Assembly (NCBI GenBank): GCA_036005845.1
Contig: DASYQD010000025.1
Span: forward strand, 1-64,000
Length of the DNA stretch: 64,000 nt
Source: DASYQD01 sp036005845
Lineage (GTDB): Bacteria > Acidobacteriota > Thermoanaerobaculia > Multivoradales > JAIOJS01
Direction of reading: 5' to 3'
Positions 21,417 through 29,807 of the stretch are shown in pieces (the first letter of the stretch is position 1; each line of letters opens with the position of its first letter). The notes beneath the pieces are model-generated. The model ran no database searches and had not been told where the DNA came from. It saw only the letters and a program-made list of their open reading frames with translations. A program made the position numbers and the translations under genes.

Positions 21417-22646
21417 ATGCCGAAGCACGTCGCCCTCGTCGGCGCCGACCTCTTCTCCGCCTACCATGACCTCGCGCGCGGCCTCAAGCAGGCCGGCGCG
21501 CTGGTCACCGGCATCGGCGCCACGGGCTCGACGCAGGCGCTGCCGCCGGGCCTCAAGCCCTGGCTCGATGCGTGGGAGCCGGTGGGCAACCTGCTCGACC
21601 CGGCGAGCATCGCCGAGGCGGCGCGGCGCGCGTCGCGCCGGCGCGGGCTCGACCGCATCGAGACCGGCGACGAAAACCTCGTCGTGCCCACCGCCGAGGC
21701 GCGCGCCGCGCTCGGGCTGCCCGGCCTCTCGGTGCGCACCGCCCTCCTCTGCCGTGACAAGCCGGCGATGAAGGAGGCGCTGCGCGCCGCGGGCCTGCCC
21801 TGCGCCGAGTCGACCGCCGCGTCATCGCCGGGCGAGCTCGAGGCCTTCGCGGAGCGCGTCGGCTACCCGCTGGCGCTCAAGCCGCGCGCCGGCTTGGGCG
21901 GCATCGGCGCGCGCCGCGTCGAAGGCCGCGCCGACCTCGTCGCCGCCGCCCGCGCCCTCGGCGTCGGCGGCGGGCGGTCAGTCGCCGTTGAAGAGTGGAT
22001 CGAAGGGCACGAGGGCTTCTACGACACCGTCACCATCGCCGGCCAGGCGGCGCACGAGTTCATCGCCCACTATTACCCGCCCGTGCTGCAGGCGCTCGCC
22101 GACCGCCGTGTCTCGCCGCAGATCGCCTCGACCAACCGCGTCGAGCTCCAGAGCTACAGCGAGCTGCGGGAGGTCGGCCGCAAGGTGATCGCCGCGCTCG
22201 GCATCGACACCGCGGCGACGCACATGGAATGGTTCTTCGGCCCCAAGGGCCTCAAGGTGTCGGAGATCGGCGCCCGCCCCGCCGGCGAGCGCATCTGGGA
22301 CCTCTACTGCGTCGGCAACGACCTCGACCTCTGGCGCGAGTGGGCGATGGGGATCGTCCACGGCCGCATCGGGGCGCGGCCCAGCCGCCGCCTCGCCACC
22401 GGCTCGGTGCAGGTGCGCCCCGACCGCGACGGCACGATCGCCGGCTACGAAGGGCTCCACGACGTGCTCGCCGCCGTCAAACCGTTTGCGTGGCAGCACC
22501 GGCTGCCCAAGCCGGGCACGCCCACCGACCCGGTCTACAAGGGTTACCTCAACAACGTCTGGTTCCGCCTCAGCCACCCCGACTACGACGAGCTGCGCCG
22601 GCTGATGGACTTCGTCGGCAGCCGGCTCAAAGTGCGGGCGGCCTGA
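21417..22646 (+). CDS. ATP-grasp domain enzyme
   Basis: 409 aa. Rossmann-like N-terminus (HVALVGADLFSAYHDLARGL), then an ATP-grasp fold. Visible motifs: 'RDKPAMKEALRAAGLP', 'YPLALKPRAGLGGIGARRV' (ATP-binding lysine and glycine loop), 'VEEWIEGHEGFYDT' and 'HMEWFFGPKGLKVSEIGARPAG' (metal-binding Glu). Such enzymes join a carboxylate to an amine or thiol through an acyl phosphate. The substrate is not evident. Divergent from the nuclease gene. Distantly related in layout to the tandem pair at 46319-49051. Confidence 0.82.
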   Translation: MPKHVALVGADLFSAYHDLARGLKQAGALVTGIGATGSTQALPPGLKPWLDAWEPVGNLLDPASIAEAARRASRRRGLDRIETGDENLVVPTAEARAALGLPGLSVRTALLCRDKPAMKEALRAAGLPCAESTAASSPGELEAFAERVGYPLALKPRAGLGGIGARRVEGRADLVAAARALGVGGGRSVAVEEWIEGHEGFYDTVTIAGQAAHEFIAHYYPPVLQALADRRVSPQIASTNRVELQSYSELREVGRKVIAALGIDTAATHMEWFFGPKGLKVSEIGARPAGERIWDLYCVGNDLDLWREWAMGIVHGRIGARPSRRLATGSVQVRPDRDGTIAGYEGLHDVLAAVKPFAWQHRLPKPGTPTDPVYKGYLNNVWFRLSHPDYDELRRLMDFVGSRLKVRAA

Positions 22647-22683
22647 CAACGAGCGAAACCACCGGCAAGCGCGCCGCCAGCCG

Positions 22684-23331
22684 TCAGCGCGGCCGTTCCG
22701 GGTAGATGCCGCGCGCGCAGATGTAGTAGCGAAATCCCGCCGGCGCGTCCAGCTTGGGCAGCGCGAAGTTGCCCCGGGTGTAGTCGCCTCCGTAAGTACT
22801 GCCGATCAACGAGAGGAGGACCCGGCTCTCGGTGGTGTCGATCTTCATCAGGCGGCCGTCGCAGGGGAACCAGCCGTCGTGCTCGGAGCCGGCGACGTTG
22901 ACGTCGACCAGGCGGATCGCGCCCGAGTACGATTCCGGCAGCGCGCGCTCGCCGGTCTTGGCGACGAGACAATCCGCCTGCGGCAGCGCCGGCACCGGCG
23001 CGCCGCACCGCTGCCAGTCGCCGGCGACGAAGTCGCTCTTGAGAAAGAACCTCCCCACCTCGCCGATGCAGCGTGGACGGCTCGAGTACGAAGGGTCCGG
23101 CCAGAACCCGTACACGGCGACGCAGTGGCGCATGCCCGGCACCGGATCGTCATAGGCGGGAAGCCGGAACTCGGTGTAGTCGCCGGCGCTGAAGCGGCCG
23201 CCGAGCAGATGCGCCAGCGTCTCCTTGTCGGGGTCCTTCGTCGCCGAGTGCAGCGTGCCGTCACAGGCGATCCAACCGCGCGGGTTGAAGTTGAAGGGGA
23301 AGAGGACGACCTCTCCGATGACGGTATCCAT
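22684..23331 (-). CDS. Phage tail collar domain protein (two collar units)
   Basis: 215 aa. Two copies of the tail-collar pattern: 'GEVVLFPFNFNPRGWIACDGTLHS' with 'LAHLLGGRFSAGDYTEFRLP' near residues 6-60, and 'DGWFPCDGRLMKI' with 'LLSLIGSTYGGDYTRGNFALP' near 150-195. Related proteins include phage tail-fibre tips and the microcystin-dependent protein family. No other phage genes are nearby, so this is probably a domesticated or stand-alone secreted protein rather than part of a prophage. It contains several cysteines in the region between the collar units. Confidence 0.8.
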   Translation of the reverse strand: MDTVIGEVVLFPFNFNPRGWIACDGTLHSATKDPDKETLAHLLGGRFSAGDYTEFRLPAYDDPVPGMRHCVAVYGFWPDPSYSSRPRCIGEVGRFFLKSDFVAGDWQRCGAPVPALPQADCLVAKTGERALPESYSGAIRLVDVNVAGSEHDGWFPCDGRLMKIDTTESRVLLSLIGSTYGGDYTRGNFALPKLDAPAGFRYYICARGIYPERPR

Positions 23332-23419
23332 GGCGGCTCCTTGTCGGCGGGACGCCGCATCCTAACGCAGAGCGCCGCCGCGGGCGCGCGCAACCAGCCG
23401 CTGCAGTGAGCTGCGGACG

Positions 23420-25222
23420 CTACGCTGCAGCAGGGCGCCTGGCGCGCAGGCGCCAGGCGCCGATCGCGGCGCACAACGCGGCGAGAGCGAGCAGCCCACG
23501 CCAGTCCAGCGCCGGGATGGCCGGCACCGGCGCCGGGCCGCCGGCGACCTGGAAGCTGGTCGGGTCGTCCGAAGGTTGCGTGCTCGGGTCGTCGGTGACT
23601 GCGGTCGCTTCGTTGGTGCCGTTGCCGTCGGCGTCGTAGGCGATGGTGCCCTGGTTCGAGATGGTGGTGCCGGGAGCGACGCCGGCATCGATGGTGGCGT
23701 TGATGGTGATCGTCACCGAGGCTCCCGCGGCGATGCTGCCGTTCCAGGTCACCGTGTTGGTGCCCACGTTCGGCGTCGCCGTGCCGGAGGTGGCGGTGGC
23801 GCCCACCAGCGTCAGCGAGGACGGCAGCACGTCGGTGAATTCGGCGCCGGGGTTGTCGCCCTGCGTGGTGCCGCCGTTGTTCGTCAACACGACGGTGTAG
23901 GTGATGGCGCCGCCGGGCGTGAAGCTGCCGCTCACCGACTTCGTGCCGCTCACCGCCGCCGCCGTCAACACCGTCCGCGAGACGCTGGCGCTGTTGTCGT
24001 CGGGGTTGGAGTCGGCGGCAGCCGACGACACCGTGGCGGTGTTGGTGAGCACCGCGCCGTTCGGCGCGCCGGCATCCACCGCCACCGTCAGCGTGAACGC
24101 CGCGCTCTCGATTCCCATGCTGCCGGTGCCGCAGGTGACCGTGCCGCCCGACCCCATCGGCGGTGTGGTGCACGACCAGCCCGCAGGCGCCGACAGCGAG
24201 ACGAACGTCGTGTTCGCCGGCAGCGGATCGGTGAGGGTGACCGCCGCGAAGTTGGGGCCGGCGTTGGTCACCGTGATGTCGTAGGTGATCGTGCTGCCGG
24301 GGCTCACCGGATCGGGCGAGCTCGAGGTCTTGGTCACCGACAGCTCGGCACTGCCCGCCACCGTGGTCGAGGCGCTGGCGCTGTTGTTGCCCTCGTCCGC
24401 GTCGTTCTCCGCCGAGACGGTCGCCGAATTGAGGATCTGAGTCCCCGGCGTGACCTGCGCGCCGACGTTCACGGTGAGGGTGAACACCGCGCTGCCGGGC
24501 GCCAGCGACGCGACCGAGCAGATGACGCTGTCGTTGGTGCCCACCGGCGGCGTCGTGCACATCCAACCACCCGGCTGCGCCAGCGAGACGAACGTCGTCT
24601 CCGGCGGCAGCGCGTCGACGAAGCTGACCGAGGTCGCGTCGGTGTCGCCCGTGTTGGTCACCGTGATGGTGTAGACGAGGTCGGCGCCGGGCGCGACCGG
24701 ATCGGGGTCGTCGACCTTGGTCACCGAGACGTCCGCCGTCGGCGGGGGCGCGGCGACCGTGGTGGTGGCGGTGGCGGTCGGGTACTGCTCGTCAGGATCG
24801 GGGGTCTCGGAGCCCGACACGACCGTGTTGGTGATCACCGTGCCCGGCGCGACGCCGGAGTCGACGGCGACGATGAGGGTGAACGGCCCGCTGGTGTCGG
24901 GGTCGAGCGAGTCCTTCAAGCAGGTGATCGTGCCGGCGGAGCCCACCGGCGGCGTCGTGCAGATCCAACTCGGGTCCGCGACGATGAGGTCGACGAAGGT
25001 CGTCCCGGCCGGCAGCGTGTCCTGGATGCTGACGAGCACCGAAGCGTCGGGCCCGGCATTGAAGAGCACGATGTCGTAGGTGATCTGCCCGCCGGCCAGC
25101 ACCGGGTCGGGCGAGTCCGACTTCGTGAGCTGCAGGTCGGCGGAAGTGCCGGCGGCGGCCGAGGCGGCGGTGGCGAGAGAGAGCAGAACGGCAGCGAGCC
25201 AGCTTCCCAGGTGTGGGCGCAT
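23420..25222 (-). CDS. Four-repeat DUF11 surface protein with IPTL-like sorting signal
   Basis: 600 aa. The ATG at 25222 has GGAGG upstream and leads into a signal peptide (WLAAVLLSLATAASAAAG). Four DUF11 repeats of about 120-130 residues follow, each opening 'TKxxSPDPVxPGxxITYxI' and containing 'PAGTTFVSL...GWxCTTPPVG'. The C-terminus is AIPALDWRGLL, a hydrophobic segment and an Arg-rich tail, the tripartite plan of the IPTL-CTERM class. DUF11 modules form elongated adhesive or surface structures. Same family as the broken gene at 16739-17763 and the C-terminal module of the nuclease at 17837-21301. Confidence 0.85.
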   Translation of the reverse strand: MRPHLGSWLAAVLLSLATAASAAAGTSADLQLTKSDSPDPVLAGGQITYDIVLFNAGPDASVLVSIQDTLPAGTTFVDLIVADPSWICTTPPVGSAGTITCLKDSLDPDTSGPFTLIVAVDSGVAPGTVITNTVVSGSETPDPDEQYPTATATTTVAAPPPTADVSVTKVDDPDPVAPGADLVYTITVTNTGDTDATSVSFVDALPPETTFVSLAQPGGWMCTTPPVGTNDSVICSVASLAPGSAVFTLTVNVGAQVTPGTQILNSATVSAENDADEGNNSASASTTVAGSAELSVTKTSSSPDPVSPGSTITYDITVTNAGPNFAAVTLTDPLPANTTFVSLSAPAGWSCTTPPMGSGGTVTCGTGSMGIESAAFTLTVAVDAGAPNGAVLTNTATVSSAAADSNPDDNSASVSRTVLTAAAVSGTKSVSGSFTPGGAITYTVVLTNNGGTTQGDNPGAEFTDVLPSSLTLVGATATSGTATPNVGTNTVTWNGSIAAGASVTITINATIDAGVAPGTTISNQGTIAYDADGNGTNEATAVTDDPSTQPSDDPTSFQVAGGPAPVPAIPALDWRGLLALAALCAAIGAWRLRARRPAAA

Positions 25223-25267
25223 GATGTCCTCCGGTCGAGCCGGCGACATCCTATCTGGTGGCTTCGG

Positions 25268-25660
25268 TCAGCGCGCAGCGCCGCGCCGCAGGCGCCACAA
25301 CCCGCGCGCGGAGAGGGCGACCGTGACGAGGGCGGTGATGCCGACCGCGACGAGCGTGAAGGCGAAGAAGAAGGCGCCGGCGGATCCCGGAGCCGAACGG
25401 CCGACGAGGCCCTTCGTCCCGCTGGCGTGGATCACGGGGAGGCCGGCTGCGAGCAGCGACAGCACGAGGATGACGACGTACGGCCACCGCCGCTCGCCGA
25501 GCGCCAGCGTGGCGTACAGCCACGCGGCCAGCACGGCAATCATCGGCAGGTTCATGAGCCCTGGCGGCGCGTAGCCGACGATCATGTCGTGCGCACCGTG
25601 AAAGATGGTGAACAGGATGGTGAGCAGCGAGGCGACGACGAGGCTGACGTTCCCTCTCAT
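25268..25660 (-). CDS. Small integral membrane protein
   Basis: 130 aa with four hydrophobic segments (near residues 5-22, 36-55, 58-78 and 95-117). The ATG at 25660 overlaps the TGA of the upstream membrane-protein gene (ATGA), so it is the last gene of the kinase-peptidase-regulator operon. Resembles small DoxX/DUF-type membrane proteins in general layout, but no family motif is recognised. Confidence 0.7.
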   Translation of the reverse strand: MRGNVSLVVASLLTILFTIFHGAHDMIVGYAPPGLMNLPMIAVLAAWLYATLALGERRWPYVVILVLSLLAAGLPVIHASGTKGLVGRSAPGSAGAFFFAFTLVAVGITALVTVALSARGLWRLRRGAAR

Positions 25661-26397
25661 CCGAGGCTCTCCTCTCGCAAGATCACGGGCAACGGGCGGC
25701 GCCGGCGGACGCGCCACAACCAATAAAACATCGCACCGAACAGCAGCAGGATCGGCAGCGCCCGCATCGGCCCGGTGGTGAACGGCTCGGGAAGGACTCT
25801 CGCCACGCGCTGGCGGATCGAGAAGAACGACCCGGCGGCGATGAACAGTGCGAAGCACATGCGCCAGAGGTGGCGCGCCAGGCGCTTGCCGCCGCGCGGC
25901 GCGCCGCGGCGCATGATGCGCACGTCGCCGATCGCCGCCAGCGTCAGGACGGTGGCGAGGACGAACGACATCACGCCGATGGTGCGAAACGGGACGCCGC
26001 CGGGAGAGAGGCCGGGGCTGTTGACGCCCTTGATGCCGCCCAGGATCGAGACCAGCGCCAGTCCGACCGCGACCGCCAGCGCCCCGACGTTGATCGCGCG
26101 AGTCCATCGCGACGGCCGGCGGACGGTCGTCAACCCGGTGCCGACGAAGTAGACGCACATGATCGCGGCAACCACGTTGGTGGCGGCGGTGCTCTTGAGG
26201 AACTCGAGGATCGAGGCGGTGACGCCCATGACGAGCATGGCGCCGACGAACAGCAGCCCGGCGCGCCGATGGATGGTGCCGCCCTTCTTCGCCGACAGCG
26301 CCACCGCACCCAAGACGATGGCGAGACCGCCTGCAGCGATGTGGATTCCGAGGAGCACGATGCCGAGCAGGATGGCCGGTCGCCGCGCGCGGAGCAA
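25657..26397 (-). CDS. DUF2306-like membrane protein
   Basis: 246 aa with about seven hydrophobic segments. The pattern 'IHIAAGGLAIVLGAVALSAKKGGTIHRRAGLLFVGAM' near the N-terminus is typical of DUF2306, in which a conserved His-containing 'HRxxG' sits after the first membrane span. The listed start is a TTG; a GTG about 14 codons in is also possible and the region has no strong Shine-Dalgarno sequence. Overlaps the small membrane-protein gene downstream. Probably part of the LytTR-regulated operon. Function unknown. Confidence 0.7.
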   Translation of the reverse strand: MLRARRPAILLGIVLLGIHIAAGGLAIVLGAVALSAKKGGTIHRRAGLLFVGAMLVMGVTASILEFLKSTAATNVVAAIMCVYFVGTGLTTVRRPSRWTRAINVGALAVAVGLALVSILGGIKGVNSPGLSPGGVPFRTIGVMSFVLATVLTLAAIGDVRIMRRGAPRGGKRLARHLWRMCFALFIAAGSFFSIRQRVARVLPEPFTTGPMRALPILLLFGAMFYWLWRVRRRRPLPVILREESLG

Positions 26398-26439
26398 GCC
26401 GATCGCGACGAAGCGCGGAAAAGCGCAGACGAACGGGGT

Positions 26440-27228
26440 CTACATCTGCCGGAACAAATGCACGTAGCTGCGGCTCACCGGCAGCACCTCCTCGCGGCCC
26501 TTGAGGTGGATCTCCGCGGTCTCGTTGTCGTGCCGCCGCACGTGGCGGATCGCGCGCAGGTTGACGACGACCGAGCGATGCACCTGCGCGAACTGCTCCG
26601 CGTCGAGTTGCGCGAGCAGGTCCTTGAGCGGCGTGCGGACCACGGCCTCGGCGGGCTTGCCGCCGTCGCGCCAGGCGACCAGCGTGTACTTGGCGTCCGA
26701 GCGCAGGTAGTCGACGTCGTCGATCGCGATCAGGCGCACGGTCTTCCCCGCCTGCGCCCGGATCCAGCGCAGCGACTCGCCCTTGCTGCCGTCCTGGAGT
26801 TTGGCGAGCTGGGCGCTGAGCTCCTGCAGGAGCTGGTCGGTGTTGATCGCCGGCCGCGACGCCTGCAGGCGCTCCTTGAGGCGGCCCACGGTGTCCGCCA
26901 AGCGCGCCGGCTCGACCGGCTTGAGCAGGTAGTCGAGCGCTCCCTGCGCGAAGGCCTCCACCGCGTAGTGGTCATAGGCGGTGACGAACACGACGTGCGC
27001 GCGCCGGCCGACGTGCCGCGCGGCGTCGACACCCGACAGTCCGGGCATGTGGACGTCGAAGAAGCAGACGTCGGGACGCCGCTCGTCGAACAGCCGCACC
27101 GCCTCGCGGCCGTTGCGCGCCTCGGCCACCACCTCGAGCTCGGGCCAGGCGCTCGCCAGCTGCCGCCGCAGCGCTTCGCGCAGCAGCGGCTCGTCGTCGG
27201 CGATCAGCGCCGTCGGCCGAGCGTTCAT
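26440..27228 (-). CDS. LytTR-family response regulator
   Basis: 262 aa. Receiver domain with DDE at 11-13, phospho-acceptor Asp58 (VCFFDVHMPG), then KPVEP. A short linker helix follows, then a LytTR DNA-binding domain (about 160-260; DDVDYLRSDAKYTLV, FAQVHRSVVVNLRAI, EVLPVSRSYVHLFR). Such regulators bind direct repeats upstream of targets. Its partner is the LytS-type kinase at 29808-30860, separated here by an S9 peptidase gene. Downstream of the peptidase by 18 bp, thus same operon. Confidence 0.93.
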   Translation of the reverse strand: MNARPTALIADDEPLLREALRRQLASAWPELEVVAEARNGREAVRLFDERRPDVCFFDVHMPGLSGVDAARHVGRRAHVVFVTAYDHYAVEAFAQGALDYLLKPVEPARLADTVGRLKERLQASRPAINTDQLLQELSAQLAKLQDGSKGESLRWIRAQAGKTVRLIAIDDVDYLRSDAKYTLVAWRDGGKPAEAVVRTPLKDLLAQLDAEQFAQVHRSVVVNLRAIRHVRRHDNETAEIHLKGREEVLPVSRSYVHLFRQM

Positions 27229-27246
27229 GGCTCCGCACCGAAGGCG

Positions 27247-29763
27247 CTACTTCGGCGCCGGCGCGGCCACCTCCGCGTGCGGCCGCGGCTCGGCGTTCTT
27301 CACGTACTTGTCGAACCAGCGCAGCTCCTCGTAGGCGAGCTGCTCCTGCGACTCCATGGCGGAGTACCAGTGCGGCTCGTGCGGCAGCATGACGAGACGC
27401 GCGGTGCCGCCGTTGCCGCGGATGGCCTCGTAGAGCATCTCCGACTGCACCGGCGCGGTGCCGGGGTTGGCGTCGTCGCTGCCGTGGATGATGAGCAGCG
27501 GTGCCTGGATCTGGTCGACGTAGAAGTAGGGCGACACCTTGAGGTAGACGTCGCGCGCCTTCCAGACCGACCGCCGTTCGCTCTGGAAGCCGAAGGGCGT
27601 GAGCGTCTTGTTGTAGGCGCCGCTCGTCGCCACGCCGGCGCGGAAGAGCTTGGTGTGGGTCACCAGGTTGGCGGTCATCATCGCGCCGTGGCTGTGGCCG
27701 GTGACGCCGATGCGGTCGGGGTCGACGACGCCCAGCCGCACGGCTTCGTCCACCGCCGCCTGCGCGTCGTCGACGAGCTGCTCGAGATAGGTGTCGTAGG
27801 CCTTCTGCGGGTCGCCGACGATCGGGAAGGCCGCCTCGTCGATGATCGCGTACCCCGAGAGCAGCAGGAGCTGGTACTCGCGGATCCGGGTGAAGGTCTG
27901 GTCGCTGCCGCTCACTTGGGCGGCCGTGGCGGCGCTCGCGTAGTCGAGCGGGTAGGCGGCGAGGATCGCCGGCACGCGCGTCCCCGCGACGTAACCGGGC
28001 GGCGTGTAGAGCGTGAACGACAGGTCCGTCCCGTCCTTGCGCTTGTACTTGACGAGGCGCTTCTGGATCGCCCGCACCGCCGGGGTGGGGTCGGGGATGT
28101 GCGTCACTGCGCGTGAGCTCGAAACGAGCGCCGCCTCGCCGGCGACCGGGTGCGGCACCGCGCCGCCGAGCGTCCGCACCCACAGGTTGGGCGGATCGGC
28201 CGGCGACTGGTGCCAGGTGAGCAGCGCGCCGGTCCCCGCGCCGGCGAAGTCGAGGATGTACTCGTAGGCATCCTTGGCGCTGCGGAAGAGCCGGCGCGAC
28301 TGGCGCGTGCGCAGGTCGAAGCGGTCGAGGAACGGTCGCTCGCCCTCGGGCGAGTAGCCGCCGCCGTTGAGGAAGATGGCGTCGCCCTCCTGGCGCATCG
28401 CGACCTTGCCGTTGGGCAGCATCCGATACACCGGGTCGCCGGGGTTCTCGTACAGCTCGTCGCTCGACTGGTCCCACACCACGCTGGGCTTCATCGCCGG
28501 ATCGTCGGCGTCGATCAGCGAGGTGCGCGCCCAGTGGCGGTTGTCGTCGTACTCGCGCAGCAGGCCGACGCCGGGACGCTCGCTCCAGTCGACGCCGACG
28601 TAGCGCTGCTCGGTCCGCACGAGCTCCGTGGCGGCGCCCGTGAACGGCGCGCGTTGCGTCATCACCTTGTCGCGCGCCGGAACGTTCACCTTCCAATCGC
28701 CCGCGTCGAGGGCCTCGGCCCACACCAGCGTCGCGGGCTCGGTCGGCCGCCAGGCGTGCTCACGCGGACCGGTCGGCACGCCGTGGATCGGCACGTGGTC
28801 GGCCACCGGCAACTGGGCGAGCGGCGTCACCGCTCCGGACAGGTCCCACACCTCGACGTCGTGCGGGAACCGTTCGTAGGTGACCGCGTGCGAGTAGGGC
28901 TTGCGGATCGAGGTGACGAGCACGTGCTCGCCGTCGGGAGCCAGGTCCACGGCACCGAGCACCGCCGGCTTGCCGACCCGGCGCACGGCTCCGGTGGCGA
29001 CGTCGACCAGCGCGAGCTGGCTCGTGCCGTAGTACTCGAAGCTCGCCTCGTCGGCCTGGTTGCGCAACGTGTCGCGCGCTTCGTAGGTGCTGAACTCGCC
29101 CGACCCGCCGCCGGTCTCCTGGATGCTCGGCCCCTCCGAGCCGGCCGCGCCCTCCGGCGGCTGCCCCGCATCGTCGGGGATCAGCTTGACCAGCAGCGCC
29201 TTCTGATCCGGCGTCCATTGCACCACGCTGCCCAACATCGGGTTGAGCCGCAGGTCGCCGACGCGGTGGACGGCGCCGTCGATGCCGCCGAGCCACAGCT
29301 CGACGGCGTCGTGCGAGGTGTTGCGAAACGCGAACTGCCGGCCGTCGGCGGCCCAGAGGAAGCCGTCGGCACAACCACCCGCGGGCAGCGCGACTGGCGC
29401 GTCGCGCCCGGTCGCCACGTCGACGATCGCCAGCGTCTGCGCGCACGGCGCCACGCCGTAGCCGCCCCGCGTGTCGTGCTTGCGGCGCGTCCGCGGCTCG
29501 ACCCGCACCCCGGCGAGCTTGAGGTACGGCTCCGCCACCTGCGCGATCGGCGGATACTGCACCCACGACACCAGCAGCGCCCGATCCCGAGTCGGGCTGA
29601 GGATCGGCCGCGGCGGCGCCGGCGCATGCAGCACCGCGAGCACGTTCTGCGGCGGCTGGTCGTAGGCGGACGGAGCTGCCGGCGGCGCCTGGGCGGAGGC
29701 GGCGCTCATCGCCACTACCAGGAGACCGAAAGCGGAAAGTGCAAAAGCTCGCGACGTCGTCAT
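27247..29763 (-). CDS. Secreted S9-family (prolyl oligopeptidase-type) peptidase
   Basis: 838 aa. Signal peptide to about residue 25 (ALSAFGLLVVAMSAASAQA), a long beta-propeller-like region, and a C-terminal alpha/beta-hydrolase with nucleophile Ser691 in GHSHG, an acidic residue near 763 (HGSDDANPGTAP) and His795/His798 (LPHEPHWY). The size and motif set resemble glutamyl endopeptidase/dipeptidyl peptidase-like S9 enzymes common in Acidobacteria and Bacteroidetes. Probably periplasmic. It is sandwiched between a sensor kinase and its LytTR regulator with gaps of only 44 and 18 bp, so it may be a target or an accessory of that system. Confidence 0.9.
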   Translation of the reverse strand: MTTSRAFALSAFGLLVVAMSAASAQAPPAAPSAYDQPPQNVLAVLHAPAPPRPILSPTRDRALLVSWVQYPPIAQVAEPYLKLAGVRVEPRTRRKHDTRGGYGVAPCAQTLAIVDVATGRDAPVALPAGGCADGFLWAADGRQFAFRNTSHDAVELWLGGIDGAVHRVGDLRLNPMLGSVVQWTPDQKALLVKLIPDDAGQPPEGAAGSEGPSIQETGGGSGEFSTYEARDTLRNQADEASFEYYGTSQLALVDVATGAVRRVGKPAVLGAVDLAPDGEHVLVTSIRKPYSHAVTYERFPHDVEVWDLSGAVTPLAQLPVADHVPIHGVPTGPREHAWRPTEPATLVWAEALDAGDWKVNVPARDKVMTQRAPFTGAATELVRTEQRYVGVDWSERPGVGLLREYDDNRHWARTSLIDADDPAMKPSVVWDQSSDELYENPGDPVYRMLPNGKVAMRQEGDAIFLNGGGYSPEGERPFLDRFDLRTRQSRRLFRSAKDAYEYILDFAGAGTGALLTWHQSPADPPNLWVRTLGGAVPHPVAGEAALVSSSRAVTHIPDPTPAVRAIQKRLVKYKRKDGTDLSFTLYTPPGYVAGTRVPAILAAYPLDYASAATAAQVSGSDQTFTRIREYQLLLLSGYAIIDEAAFPIVGDPQKAYDTYLEQLVDDAQAAVDEAVRLGVVDPDRIGVTGHSHGAMMTANLVTHTKLFRAGVATSGAYNKTLTPFGFQSERRSVWKARDVYLKVSPYFYVDQIQAPLLIIHGSDDANPGTAPVQSEMLYEAIRGNGGTARLVMLPHEPHWYSAMESQEQLAYEELRWFDKYVKNAEPRPHAEVAAPAPK

Positions 29764-29807
29764 CGTGGATCTCCTCCCAGGCGGTTAGAGGCGTGCAAGG
29801 CGGGTTT

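Noticed and set aside
17033..21469. A 1478-residue open frame on the plus strand
   Set aside because: It is antisense to the ExeM-type nuclease and DUF11 genes and reads as low-complexity Arg/Val/Asp sequence, a by-product of very high GC. The minus-strand proteins have clear domains.
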